A stretch of DNA of 29,020 nucleotides, from the NCBI GenBank assembly GCA_964354135.1, contig CAYGZA010000043.1:1-29020 (forward strand), read 5' to 3'. The number at the start of each line of letters is the position of its first letter. The stretch's first letter is position 1. The stretch is from CAYGZA01 sp964354135. Its GTDB lineage: Bacteria; Planctomycetota; Planctomycetia; Pirellulales; Thermoguttaceae. The position numbers and the translations under genes were made by a program. The notes below the pieces were generated by a model. The model did no database searches. It had not been told where the DNA came from and was given only the letters and a program-made list of their open reading frames with translations. This document shows, in pieces, positions 14,652-24,200 of this stretch.

Positions 14652-16508
14652 ATGAGCAAGATGCCGCTGCGATTAGCCCTCTGGGTGATTCTTGGGCTAC
14701 TCGCGGTCGCCGCGACTGCTGGGGAAACGACCCAGCCGATCTCGCTATCGGTCGACGTTAGCGAGGCGCCACGAAGGATCTTCCACGGGCGGTTGGTCAT
14801 ACCGGTCGAGCCGGGCCCGCTCGCGCTTTACTTCCCAAAATGGATCCCGGGAACGCACGCCCCCACCGGCGACGTCCAGAACCTGGCGGGCCTGAGGCTC
14901 TCGGCGTCGGGCAACCCTGTCCCGTGGCAGCGTGACGCGGAGGATATGCACGCCTTCCACTGTCAGGTGCCCCAGGGGACCCGCCAGTTGGAGATCGAGT
15001 TGGACTGCCTGCTGGCGTCCGCGACCGCCAGGCTGGCGGTTATCCGATGGGAATACCTCCTTCTTTACCCGAAGGGGCAAAGCCCCGAGAAGCTCGTCTA
15101 TAGCGCGCGGCTGCGCCTTCCCTCGGGCTGGAGGTACGGCACGGCCCTGCCCGTAGCTTCGGCGTCCGGCGATGCGGTGGAGTTCCAGTCGGTGTCGCTG
15201 GCGACGCTTATCGATTCGCCGGTCTTGGCCGGGGCGCACTTCAAGACGCTGCCACTGGCCGGGGGGGATGCCCCGCACTGGCTCCACGTGGCCGCCGACG
15301 GCGAAGCGGCCCTCCAGATCAAGCCGGAAACCCTGGCGGGCTACCGGCGCCTGGTCGCCGAGGCCCAAGCCCTGTTCGGGGCCCGGCACTACCGGCAGTA
15401 CCATTTCCTGCTGGCGCTGAGCGATTCGGTACCGCACGGCGGCCTGGAGCATCACGAGTCGAGCAACAACCGTGCCCCGGAGCGGTCGTTCCTGGATGCC
15501 GGCGTGCAGGAGAGCATGGCAGGGCTGCTCCCGCACGAGTTCGCCCACTCGTGGAACGGGAAGTACCGCCGGCCCGCCGGCCTGGTGACCGCCGACTTCC
15601 AGCAGCCGATGAAGGATGATCTCCTGTGGGTCTACGAAGGGCTGACGACCTACCTCGGCCATGTGCTGACGGCCCGGAGCGGACTGTGGACCGGCGACCA
15701 GGCCCGCAATCGGCTGGCGGGGATGGCCGCGGCCATGGACCACGTTGCCGGCCGAAGCTGGCGGCCGCTGGCCGATACGGCCGTCGCCGCGCCCGTGGTA
15801 TTCGGCTCACCGCCGCAGTGGGCTTCGTGGCGCCGCGGCGCCGATTTTTATTCGGAAGGGGCGCTCCTTTGGCTCGAAGCCGACGTGCTGATCCGGCAGA
15901 AGACCCGAGGGAAGCACTCGCTGGACGACTTCTGCCGCCGGTTCTTCGGCGGGCGGAGCGGTCCGCCGGAGGTCAAGCCGTACACGCTGGAGGAGGTGAT
16001 CGCCAGGCTCAACGACGTTGCGCCCCACGATTGGGGCAGTCTTTTCGCGTCGCGGCTCAGCTCGACCGGGCCCCGGGCCCCCCTGGGCGGCCTCGTGGAA
16101 AGCGGCTGGCGCCTGGTCTACAACGAGACGCCCAATCCCGCAACCGCCCGGCTGAGAGAGGACCCGAAGGGGACGGATCTGCGATACTCCATCGGCCTTC
16201 AGATCGGCGGCGACGGCGCGGTGATCGACGTGGTGCCCGGCATGGCCGCCGCCCAAGCGGGACTGGCCCCGGGAATGAAGCTCTTGGGAGTCAACGGCCG
16301 GAAGTACTCGGCCGAACGGATCCGCGAGGCGACTGCCGCTAGCAAGACCTCGCCCGAGCCGCTGGAGCTTCTGACCGAGAACGGCGAGTTTCTCAAGGTG
16401 CATCGGCTGGACTACCGCGGCGGACTGCGATACCCTCACCTGGAGCGCGATCCATCCCGGCCGGACCTGCTCAGCGAGATCCTCAGGGGCCTCGCCCTCC
16501 GGGATTAA
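14652..16508 (+). CDS. Secreted M61-family peptidase with PDZ domain
   Basis: 618 residues with a signal peptide (LALWVILGLLAVAATAG, cleavage near residue 24). The N-terminal beta domain includes the family's FPKWIPGTHAPTGDVQNLAG segment. The zinc site is HEFAH (His295, Glu296, His299) followed by SWNGKYRRP, with the third ligand Glu329 in LLWVYEGLTTYLG. A GLEHHESS-like substrate-loop segment comes before it. A PDZ domain (about 505-590, GAVIDVVPGMAAAQAGLAPGMKLLGVNGRKY) ends the protein. M61 enzymes (glycyl aminopeptidase type) trim N-terminal Gly/Ala from peptides; this one acts outside the cytoplasm. The ATG at 14652 has GAAGGG seven bases upstream. The UroD-family gene follows 36 bases after the stop and may be cotranscribed. 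Confidence 0.93.
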   Translation: MSKMPLRLALWVILGLLAVAATAGETTQPISLSVDVSEAPRRIFHGRLVIPVEPGPLALYFPKWIPGTHAPTGDVQNLAGLRLSASGNPVPWQRDAEDMHAFHCQVPQGTRQLEIELDCLLASATARLAVIRWEYLLLYPKGQSPEKLVYSARLRLPSGWRYGTALPVASASGDAVEFQSVSLATLIDSPVLAGAHFKTLPLAGGDAPHWLHVAADGEAALQIKPETLAGYRRLVAEAQALFGARHYRQYHFLLALSDSVPHGGLEHHESSNNRAPERSFLDAGVQESMAGLLPHEFAHSWNGKYRRPAGLVTADFQQPMKDDLLWVYEGLTTYLGHVLTARSGLWTGDQARNRLAGMAAAMDHVAGRSWRPLADTAVAAPVVFGSPPQWASWRRGADFYSEGALLWLEADVLIRQKTRGKHSLDDFCRRFFGGRSGPPEVKPYTLEEVIARLNDVAPHDWGSLFASRLSSTGPRAPLGGLVESGWRLVYNETPNPATARLREDPKGTDLRYSIGLQIGGDGAVIDVVPGMAAAQAGLAPGMKLLGVNGRKYSAERIREATAASKTSPEPLELLTENGEFLKVHRLDYRGGLRYPHLERDPSRPDLLSEILRGLALRD

Positions 16509-16544
16509 CGAAACGTCATTTACCCTCAGCGAGGAGAACCATCG

Positions 16545-17570
16545 GTGAATTCCCTGGAGCGGGTGGCTGCCGCCTTGGAGCGGCGGGTGCCGGATCGGGT
16601 GCCGTATTTCGAGTGCGTGATCGACCACCGCGTGATGCACGCCCTCTTGCCCGGCTGCGACTACTTCCGGTTCAACGACTGGCTCGGCATGGACAACGCC
16701 GGCCTGAACCGCAGCTCGTGGAGCCGCGACAACGTCGAGTACGTCGATAAGGAGCGGGGGCTGTTCCGCGACAAGTGGGGGGTGATCCGGGCCTTCGGGC
16801 CGGAGAGCACGCCCGCCCCGATCGAAGGCCCGATCAAGCGGCCGGAGGACCTCAAGACCTATCGCCCGCCCGACCCCGAGGCCGACGACGTTCTGGCCGG
16901 CATTCCCGAGCTGGTCGCCCGGTACAAAGGCAAGAAGGCGATCACGGCGATCTGCCGCGATGCCTTCTTCAACCCCGCGTTCTTGCGCGGCACAACCCAG
17001 TTCCTCATGGACATGATCGACAATCCCGGGCTCGTCCACGACCTCATCGAGCTGACCCTGAGCTACGATATCCGCGCCATGGAGCGCGCAGTTGCGGCGG
17101 GCGTGGACGTGGTCGTCTTCGGCGACGACTACGGCGACAAGAACTCAACCCTCATGTCGCCCCGGCACTTCAAGGAGTACATCCTGCCGGGGCTCAAGCG
17201 GTGCGTGGATGCTGCCCACAAGGCGGGGGCCTACGTAGTGAAGCACACCGACGGCAACATCATGGCGATTATCGACATGATCGTCGATACGGGCATCGAC
17301 GCCCTCAACCCGCTGGAGCCGCAGGCCGGCATGGACATCGGGCTCCTCAAGGAGCGCTACGGGAAGCGGATCGCCCTGGTGGGCAATATCGACTGCGGCT
17401 ACGTCTTGAGCCAGGCCCCCGTGGAAGAAGTCCGCCGTGTGACCCGGGAGACGATCCGCAAGGCCGCTCCCGGCGGCGGATTTTGCCTCTCCAGCTCCAA
17501 CAGCATCCATTCGTCGGTGAAGCCCGAGAACTTCATGGCGATGATCGAGACCTGGCGGGAGGAAAGGTGA
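16545..17570 (+). CDS. Uroporphyrinogen decarboxylase (URO-D) family protein
   Basis: 341 residues starting at a GTG with GAGGAG (16531-16536) eight bases upstream. The fold is recognised from FGDDYGDKNSTLMSPRHFKEYILPGLK, YVVKHTDGNIMAIIDMIVDTGIDALNPLEPQ (kept here as family signatures at about 215-260), ALVGNIDCGYVLSQAPVEEV and FCLSSSNSIHSSVKPEN near the end. The haem enzyme HemE has a characteristic N-terminus with RQAGRY, which is absent here. This member belongs with the MtaA/CmuA-like and environmental URO-D relatives, which often act in methyl transfer or in unassigned degradative operons. It probably does not make haem. It follows the M61 gene and is convergent with the SDR gene. Confidence 0.85.
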   Translation: MNSLERVAAALERRVPDRVPYFECVIDHRVMHALLPGCDYFRFNDWLGMDNAGLNRSSWSRDNVEYVDKERGLFRDKWGVIRAFGPESTPAPIEGPIKRPEDLKTYRPPDPEADDVLAGIPELVARYKGKKAITAICRDAFFNPAFLRGTTQFLMDMIDNPGLVHDLIELTLSYDIRAMERAVAAGVDVVVFGDDYGDKNSTLMSPRHFKEYILPGLKRCVDAAHKAGAYVVKHTDGNIMAIIDMIVDTGIDALNPLEPQAGMDIGLLKERYGKRIALVGNIDCGYVLSQAPVEEVRRVTRETIRKAAPGGGFCLSSSNSIHSSVKPENFMAMIETWREER

Positions 17571-17623
17571 AGCGTTGACCGGAGTGCTTCTCGCTGAGGG
17601 CTCAGCATCTTCGGTGCCGGCCG

Positions 17624-17637
17624 CGCGTCTTGCGGTC
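17624..17637. repeat. Direct repeat copy 1 flanking the SDR gene (copy 2 at 18464-18477)
   Basis: CGCGTCTTGCGGTC occurs downstream (17624-17637) and upstream (18464-18477) of the SDR gene in the same orientation. In both places the next bases are similar (CGATGG versus GGTTGG). It could be a dispersed repeat or a trace of a duplication around the gene. Confidence 0.5.
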
Positions 17638-17674
17638 CGATGGGACCCAGCTCTTTCGAGGCTGCGCAGGACCT

Positions 17675-18445
17675 TCAGCGTCGGTAGCCGAGGGCTGCGC
17701 CGCCGTCGGGGCAGATCGCCTGCCCGGTAACAAATGCCGCCTCGTCGCTGGCAAGGAACGCACACACCTCGCCGATCTCGTCGATGGTGGCCATGCGGCC
17801 GATGGGGTGCCAACTGTCTACCAGCGCCAATGCGGCTTGCGGGTCGTACTGCGACTCGGCCCACTGGCGCATGAGCGGGGTCATCACCCCGGCAGGACAC
17901 ACGGCGTTGACGCGGATTCCGTCCGCGGCCAGGTCGAGGGCCAGGGCCCGGGTCAGGCCGATCTGGCCGGCCTTGGTCGCCACGTAGCTCGGCGCGGCGG
18001 CCTGCCCGATCAGCGCCACCTCGCTCGACATGTTGATGATCGAGCCGCGGGTCTTGCGGAGGTGCGGTACGGCGAACTTGCAGCCCATGAACGTGCTCGT
18101 CAGGTTCAGGCGCAAGAGCCGCTCGAAGTCCTCCACGCTCGTCTGGTCGATTGTCATCGCCGGCGGATGCCAGCCGGCATTGTTGACGATGCAGTCCAGC
18201 CGGCCGAAGCGGTCCACGGACTTATCGACCAGGGCCCGAACGTCCTCCTCCTGGGTCATGTCGGTCGGAAGGAACCACGCGGTGCCGCCGGCATCGGCAA
18301 TTTCCTTCTCTGCGGTCTTTCCCGCATCGAGGCCCCGGGCGGCGAGCACGACCGCAGCCCCGTGCCTGGCAAAGACCCGGGCGCATCCCAGCCCGATCCC
18401 CTGGGAACCTCCGGTGATGACGGCCACCTTCCCCTTGAGCTTCAT
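17675..18445 (-). CDS. Short-chain dehydrogenase/reductase (SDR)
   Basis: A 256-residue classical SDR. The cofactor loop TGGSQGIG is at 11-18, the structural NNAG at 88-91, the catalytic serine at about 141 in IINMSSEVAL, and Tyr154 and Lys158 in SYVATKAG. It ends with the family's FVTGQAICPDGGAALGY. The lack of an Asp right after the second strand (VVLAARGLD) leaves NAD versus NADP preference open. It probably oxidises a sugar, sugar acid or polyol hydroxyl. The ATG at 18445 has GGAG seven bases upstream; the longer frame from 18505 has none. It is the last gene of the minus-strand set with the aldolase, symporter and large glycosidase-like gene. Confidence 0.93.
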   Translation of the reverse strand: MKLKGKVAVITGGSQGIGLGCARVFARHGAAVVLAARGLDAGKTAEKEIADAGGTAWFLPTDMTQEEDVRALVDKSVDRFGRLDCIVNNAGWHPPAMTIDQTSVEDFERLLRLNLTSTFMGCKFAVPHLRKTRGSIINMSSEVALIGQAAAPSYVATKAGQIGLTRALALDLAADGIRVNAVCPAGVMTPLMRQWAESQYDPQAALALVDSWHPIGRMATIDEIGEVCAFLASDEAAFVTGQAICPDGGAALGYRR

Positions 18446-18537
18446 GGGCCGGCTCCGGCGAGCCGCGTCTTGCGGTCGGTTGGAATCACGGGCATCGCAA
18501 GGCACGCACTCTCGTCTTCACGGCGCATCCGGCATCC

Positions 18538-19335
18538 CTAAGCGATGCCGGCCTGCCGTGCCGCTTCCGCGGCGCTTGTGCCGTCGTGGATGACGGCCTT
18601 GAAGGCCCGCACGGCGGCGGTAATGTGCGAAAAACTCCAGACGTTGCGGCCGATCGTGGCCCCGCGGGCGCCGCTCTGGACCACTTCGGCGATCATCGCC
18701 AGGGCAGCGGGCAGGGTTCCAGCCTTGGGCCCGCCGGCCGCGACCACCGGCAGCGGGCACTCGGCCACGATCTGGGCATACGCCTTCACGTCGCCGCAGT
18801 AGGGCACCTTGATCACGTCCGCACCCACTTCCCACGCACAGCGGACCGCCCAGGCAACGTCTTCCGGGGTAAAGGATATCTTCATGTCCTTGTCGCGGGA
18901 GTACGCGTGGCAGACCACGGGCATCTCGAACCGCGCCGCCTCGCGGACGCAATCTGCCGCGGTCCGCAGGTGAGGCCCTTCGGTCGGCCCGCGGACGAAG
19001 GCCGTCACGGCGAAGGCGTCGGCCCCCAAACGCATCGCGTCCTCGGGCGTGGCGACCAGCTCGCACACGGCGTCATCGGGCCGCCCGGCGATGCCCTGGA
19101 GGATCATGGGAATACGGCCGGCGTAAGGCTGCCAGGCCGAGGCGGCCATTCCCTTGTGCATGGTCACGGCGTCGGGCTGCCCGGCGACAATCGCCGCCAG
19201 CGTGCTTCTCATCTGCCGCAGCCCGTCGGGCAGACTGTCCCCGTAGCCGATGAAATGATCGACCGCCACCGAGCAGAGCCGCCCGCTGGGGTGCGCAAAA
19301 ATCCGGTTCATCCGTACCAGCTTGCCGGTATTCAT
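18538..19335 (-). CDS. Class I aldolase of the DhnA/DeoC/LacD type
   Basis: About 265 residues with a TIM-barrel class I aldolase pattern: SVAVDHFIGYG (Asp26), AVTMHKG, ADAFAVTAFVRGP, CHAYSRDKDMKISFTPEDVAWAVR in two adjacent segments, the Schiff-base Lys176 in VIKVPYCGD, then VVAAGGPKAG and ATIGRNVWSF for phosphate binding. This matches archaeal-type fructose-bisphosphate aldolase and LsrF relatives, so a phosphorylated sugar is the likely substrate. I chose the ATG at 19335, where family members normally begin (MNTGKLVRMNRIF). No good ribosome site serves it directly. A GGAGAAC lies before a four-codon ORF whose stop overlaps this ATG. An ATG at 19374 is the alternative. Confidence 0.85.
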   Translation of the reverse strand: MNTGKLVRMNRIFAHPSGRLCSVAVDHFIGYGDSLPDGLRQMRSTLAAIVAGQPDAVTMHKGMAASAWQPYAGRIPMILQGIAGRPDDAVCELVATPEDAMRLGADAFAVTAFVRGPTEGPHLRTAADCVREAARFEMPVVCHAYSRDKDMKISFTPEDVAWAVRCAWEVGADVIKVPYCGDVKAYAQIVAECPLPVVAAGGPKAGTLPAALAMIAEVVQSGARGATIGRNVWSFSHITAAVRAFKAVIHDGTSAAEAARQAGIA

Positions 19336-19346
19336 CGTGGATCCAT
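19332..19346 (-). other. Four-codon leader ORF overlapping the aldolase start
   Basis: ATG GAT CCA CGA TGA (19346 down to 19332) encodes Met-Asp-Pro-Arg. It is preceded by GGAG at ideal distance and ends in TGA within the ATGA that starts the aldolase. This could couple translation to the downstream start, or the aldolase could simply start at 19374. Confidence 0.3.
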
Positions 19347-19386
19347 GTTCTCCGAGTCTCCGTAGCAAACCCATTATCCTATCGCG

Positions 19387-21042
19387 TCACCAGAGCCACC
19401 AGTAGAGGGCCACCGTGGCCGCGCTGAGCGCGGCCAGGTGCAGCCGCCAGTCGGACCAGCCGCGGAACGGCTCGGCCAGGTCGCGGAGGTGGACGGTGGT
19501 TCGTTCGAGCTTTTCGGGCGGCGGGGGCTGCGTCGCCCGCGAAACGCCGAACAAGACCGCCGTGACGAACAGCGTCCCCCACAGGCCGCGATACGTGTAG
19601 TTGTACGTCAAGGTGTGGTAGAGGAACGGAAAGAACCTCTCGCCCGCGTCGGGACCGACGAACGTGGTGAGAAACGCATCGCCCATGTAGAGGGCCGAGA
19701 TGAGGACTCCCACCAGCACCGAGGCCACCGCCCCCGTGAAATTGACCCGCCGGCTCAGAATGCCGAAGACGATCGCGGGCGTGACCGGCATGACTAGGTA
19801 GATCGAAGTGCCCTGCAGGTATTCGTACAGGCCCTTGGGGGTCTTGTAGACGAAATACGCGGCGGCAACGCCCAGGCACGTCCCCACCAGGATCGCCACT
19901 CGCCCCAGGAGGACTTGGGCCCGCTCCGACGTCTGCGGCCGGAAGCGGAGCAGGAAGTCGCGGATCGACATCGTGGAGATCGAGTTCATCATCGCCAGAA
20001 GCGACGAGATCATCGCCGCCAGAAGCGCTGCCAGCACCAGCCCGCGAACCCCGCTCGGGCAAAGCCTGCCCAGAATGAGCACGAACGTCTGCTTCGTTGC
20101 CTCCCCTTCGAGCTCGCCGGGGTACAGGGCATAGGCGACGACGCCGGGCAGAGCGAAGATGAACACCGGCGTGAGCTTCAGCAGCACGGCGAACATCGCG
20201 CCCCAGCGGGCCTGGTCGAGGTTGCGGGCGCCGAGCGCCCTCTGGACGTTCACCTGGTCGATTCCCCAATAGAAGATCCCGCCGTACACGGCCCCGGCGA
20301 TGATCCCCCAGAAAGGATAGCTCGGATCGTCCACGGGGCCGGCAATGTGGACCCGGGCAGCCACCTTCTCGGTCAGGCCGCTCCACCAGCCGACTTCATT
20401 GAGCCCGACGAGCGTCATCCACGCCGCGCCGACAAGAATGATCGCGGTCTGGATCGTGTCGGTGTAGGCCACGGCGGCGAATCCGCCGACGATCGTCACC
20501 GCCGCGGCCAGGAACCCGAGAATCAGCACCAGCCTCATGACCTGGAGCGCCGACATCGGGTCCCCGCCGATAACGCTGTTGAGCACCACGGCCCCCGCGT
20601 AAAGCGTGAAGGCCATCTTGGTCATCAGGCAGATCACCAGCATCAGGCCGGAGAAGAACATCCGCGCCGCCGGATTGTAGCGGAGCTCCAGAAACTCGGG
20701 GATGGTGTAGACCTTGGTCTTGATGTAGTAGGGGAAAAGGACCGCACAGGCGAAGCCGAGGCAAATCGCGCAGGTCAGCTCCACGGTGCCGGCCTTGAGC
20801 CCGTAGCGGTAGGCATCGCCGGAAAGCCCGACCAGGTGCTCGGCGCCGATGTTGGTGGCATAAAGCGAAGCCCCGACGATCGGCCACAAGAGGGTCCGCC
20901 CGGCGAGGAAGAAACTCGCGCTGGTCTCCTCCTGGCGGCTCCGCAGGGCCAGCCACAGCCCCGCGACAATGCTGCCGCCCAAGACCACGGTGCAAACGAC
21001 CCAATCCGCCGGCGTGAGCATCAGGCCCAGTTCGGTTCCCAC
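19387..21042 (-). CDS. Sodium:solute symporter (SSS family)
   Basis: 551 residues with about 13-14 hydrophobic helices. Family segments include SFFLAGRTLLWPIVGASLYATNIGAEHLVGLSG (two adjacent stretches near residues 44-75), YTIPEFLELRYN, GGFAAVAYTDTIQTAIILVG, and the loop WGIDQVNVQRALGARN, which is diagnostic for SGLT/SSS sugar-type members. It probably imports a sugar or sugar acid with sodium. The start is GTG at 21042 with AAAGGA about seven bases upstream. It lies 51 bases before the aldolase gene, and the large glycosidase-like gene precedes it on the same strand, so substrate release, uptake and catabolism are genetically linked. A repeat-rich gap of 251 bases separates it from that upstream gene. 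Confidence 0.93.
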   Translation of the reverse strand: MGTELGLMLTPADWVVCTVVLGGSIVAGLWLALRSRQEETSASFFLAGRTLLWPIVGASLYATNIGAEHLVGLSGDAYRYGLKAGTVELTCAICLGFACAVLFPYYIKTKVYTIPEFLELRYNPAARMFFSGLMLVICLMTKMAFTLYAGAVVLNSVIGGDPMSALQVMRLVLILGFLAAAVTIVGGFAAVAYTDTIQTAIILVGAAWMTLVGLNEVGWWSGLTEKVAARVHIAGPVDDPSYPFWGIIAGAVYGGIFYWGIDQVNVQRALGARNLDQARWGAMFAVLLKLTPVFIFALPGVVAYALYPGELEGEATKQTFVLILGRLCPSGVRGLVLAALLAAMISSLLAMMNSISTMSIRDFLLRFRPQTSERAQVLLGRVAILVGTCLGVAAAYFVYKTPKGLYEYLQGTSIYLVMPVTPAIVFGILSRRVNFTGAVASVLVGVLISALYMGDAFLTTFVGPDAGERFFPFLYHTLTYNYTYRGLWGTLFVTAVLFGVSRATQPPPPEKLERTTVHLRDLAEPFRGWSDWRLHLAALSAATVALYWWLW

Positions 21043-21090
21043 GTCGACGTCCTTTCAACCCGTTTCCAGGTGATGCCTTCCCATCGCGAA

Positions 21091-21270
21091 TTGGGTGGCA
21101 TGCCCTCGACGGCGCATGCCGGCGTGGGCATGTTCCCGCGGGAGACATGCTCACCCGACGCGCGGTTGGGTGGCATGCCGTCACGCGGCGCGGCCGCGGG
21201 TCGGCATGGAGCCCCAGGGAACATGCTCACCCGACGCGAAGCGCGTCGTGAGAGCATGCCACCCCGAACG
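21091..21270. repeat. Compound palindromic repeat array between glycosidase-like gene and symporter
   Basis: TTGGGTGGCATGCC occurs at 21091-21104 and 21166-21179, and inverted near 21254-21266 (GCATGCCACCCC). ACATGCTCACCCGACGCG occurs at 21145-21162 and 21221-21238. The second copy folds with what follows: CGACGCG-AAG-CGCGTCG at 21232-21248, flanked by CATGCTC and GAGCATG. The whole 250-base gap between the two genes is built from these units. GGGTGGCATGC..GAGCATG repeats are, as I recall, widespread in planctomycete intergenic DNA. Confidence 0.8.
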
Positions 21271-21293
21271 CCTAGGTTCATTTGTGGTTCCGC

Positions 21294-24200
21294 TTAGGGC
21301 TCTACTTCGACCGCGACCTCCATCTCCGGCCCGCGCTTCGGGGCGGCGAGAATCACCGCGTCGCGGGTGAACTGGTGGATGGGCTGCCCGTCCACCGTCA
21401 CGCGCCCAATCGCCCGGCCGCCCGCCACCCGGGGATAGAGAACGATCTTGTCCAGGGCCCGCGCCGCCTGGTCGCCGCGCGGCACAATGCGGATGCGGTA
21501 GCGGATCGCGCCTCCGTCCGGCTGCGGCTGGATCCGCAGGTCCAGGCTTCCGAAATGGGTCGGGAGCCCGGTCACGGCCACCGGCCGATTGCCCTGGTGC
21601 CAGCGGCGGAACAAGGCCGGAGTGAGCCATAGCGACGAGCCGTCCTCGAAGGCGAACAATTGCCGGAAGAGGTTGACCCACTGGGCGTCGGCCCAGAAAT
21701 GGGGCTGGTCGCCGCCGGCCAGCAGGTTGGCGTAGCCCTCGCCCCAACTGAGCGTCCCCCCGGCGGTGTCCGTGTAGGCGCAGAAGTAGTCGAGTGCCCG
21801 GTCGGGCTCGCCGCGGAGCAGGTAGCTCACCGCGCGATCGACGCCGATGTAGGGCCAGAACCCGCCCTGCCCCTCGGAGAACATCCCGCCGCCCCAAAGC
21901 TGGCTCATCATTTCCATGCGCCGCCACGTGGCATCGAGCATGGGATCGTGTGGGTCAAGGGCCCGGCACGGCCACAAGAGGCAGTTGTGGGCCCAGAACC
22001 CGTACATCCCCACGCCTTCCGGCTCCACGCCGAACCAGAGGTGCCCCTCGTACAATCCGACCCGCTTGAAGGTCGCCGCGAACGACCGGTGCAGGCTCTC
22101 CTTGAGGTCTTGGCATTCGGCCGTAAAAAGCTTCGCGTCGGACTCGCGGCCGAGGGACCGGGCGGCGTCGGCCGCCTCGCGCAGCCCGAGGATGCCGAAG
22201 GCATTCAGATAATACATGTGCATCCCCTTGCCGACCTCCATCACCTCCATCGCCCCCGGCTCGAGGAGTCCGTAGCGGGGGTCCTTCGGGTCCTTCACTT
22301 CGGCCTTGTGCTTGCGGCGGGAATCGACGATCCACATCGCCCCGCGGCGGACGGACGGGTACGCGGTCTTTTCCAGCCACGCCCGGTCGCCGCTCAGCTT
22401 GTAGTGCTGCACCAGGGCCCAGATGTTCTCGCCCTGGGTGTCCCACTGGCCGGGCCGCGTGTTCCACAACCCGCTGGGGAGCATCCCGAGCTGGAGCGGC
22501 TTGCCGTCGAAGGCGATCGGCCCCAGCGGAACGTCCTTGGTGTCCCTGCAATAGACCCGCAGCAGCTTCTCGGCCCGATCGTGAAGCCCGCCAAGGTCCA
22601 AGGCATAGACCACGTACGCCTGGTCGCGGTAGGCATGATCGAAGTAGAAGAACGGGCTGCACGTGTTGTAGGAAAGCTCCTCGTTGAGGTTCACGTCGAG
22701 GATGGCCCGCGTGGCAAGCCGCGACAGGAAGATGTCGGTGAGGATGCGGTCGGGGACGTCGAACTTGGCCGCCGCGGCGAAGAAGGCGTTCCAGGACCCG
22801 GCGAACCGCTTCTCCGCCGCCCGCGGGTCGAGCGACTTGAGGGCCCGGACCTTCTCGGCCGAAAACGGCGGCACCGCTTCGCCGGGCAAGACATCGCGGA
22901 ACGCATGGCCGATGTAGCCCATGCTCACCGGCTGCCGGCGATGGATCGGAGGCACGCGGAGCCAGTAGCTCTTGGTTTGGCCGGGGGCAATCGCGTCGCC
23001 GTAGTGCAGCTTGAGCCGGGCCAGCGGCAGATCGCTCTTGTCGTAGTGCTGGTTCGCGCCGTCTTGCTCCGGGGTGGCCCCGACGCCGATGTGCCAGGTG
23101 CAGCGGTCGTTCATCGCCCCGCTGTAGACCGCCTCCAGGCTCGCGGGACGGGTATTCTCGGGGAAGACGTAGATGGCGCTGAGCCGCGTGTGCCTGATCC
23201 GCGACGCGGCGGCCACGCCCGAAGCGACCTCGATGTAGCCGTCGCCGTCGGTATCGCGGGCGGCCTCGAAGCCGGCGCAAAGCGGCTCACGCTTCTTCTG
23301 CGCCCAATCGAGCCAGTCGATCTGCTGCGGCGGGCATCCCTCCACGCGATACTCGAAGACCAGGTCGCCCGGTTTCTGGGGCTTTTCCAGCAAGTGGCCG
23401 CCGATGTGCGGCGTGGCGGCCAGGTACACCACGTACTTCTTGCCCCGCTCGGCAGCGAACCGGTAGACCACGGGCAGCCCGTCCAGCCCGAGCCGGTAGC
23501 GGGCGATGGCCGGCTCGGTCTTGCCCGGCCCGCCGCCGGTCGCGTAGGCCTTGGCCCGCTTGTCGCAGAGGCCCCAAGGGCGGAGATACAAATCGCTCTT
23601 GCCCGGCCAGTCGGCGACGACGAACGGCGCACTCCCCAGCCCGCGGACCACGCCGTCCTCCAGACGCATGTCGGGCGGGCCGTCCACGCCGGCCACGAGC
23701 TTGCTCCGGATCGGTTGCAGCGTCGGATTCTGGATTTCCAGCTTGTAGAGGTCGAAGTTGCCGTGTTCCGCCCCGGGAACGGTCATCACCGAGACCTTGT
23801 ACAGAAGCCCCTCGTGCCGCCAGCCGCCCCAGATCCCGGGCATCCGGTTGCCGACCAGCCCGAGCCGGAAGCTATCGAGCTGGCCGGGCACTATTTCCTT
23901 TTCGCCGTCGTAGAGGCGGAAAACCAGGTCGAAGGCGGGATACCGAACCCAGAGGTCGCGGCCCATGCAGTTGAAGTCCATGTCCCCAATCGCCCCGAAC
24001 GCGCTCCATTCGTTCGCCCCGCTGTTGCGCCCGGGGGCGCATTCCTCGAAGCACGCCTCGAATCGCTCCACCCGCTTTTCGTCCAGGTTCTTGATCCGCA
24101 GGGGCGCGTACTCCCCTGCGCCCACGCGCGACAGGAACCTCAGCTCGCTCTGCTTGCCAGCCGCCACTTGATCCACCGCCGTGAGGTTGCGGATCACCGC

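Noticed and set aside
16545..17570. HemE, the haem-pathway uroporphyrinogen decarboxylase
   Set aside because: The N-terminal RQAGRY signature of HemE is missing and no other haem genes are near; only the wider URO-D family can be supported.
19915..21297. A 460-residue plus-strand frame opposite the symporter
   Set aside because: Shadow frame; the opposite strand encodes an unmistakable SSS transporter.
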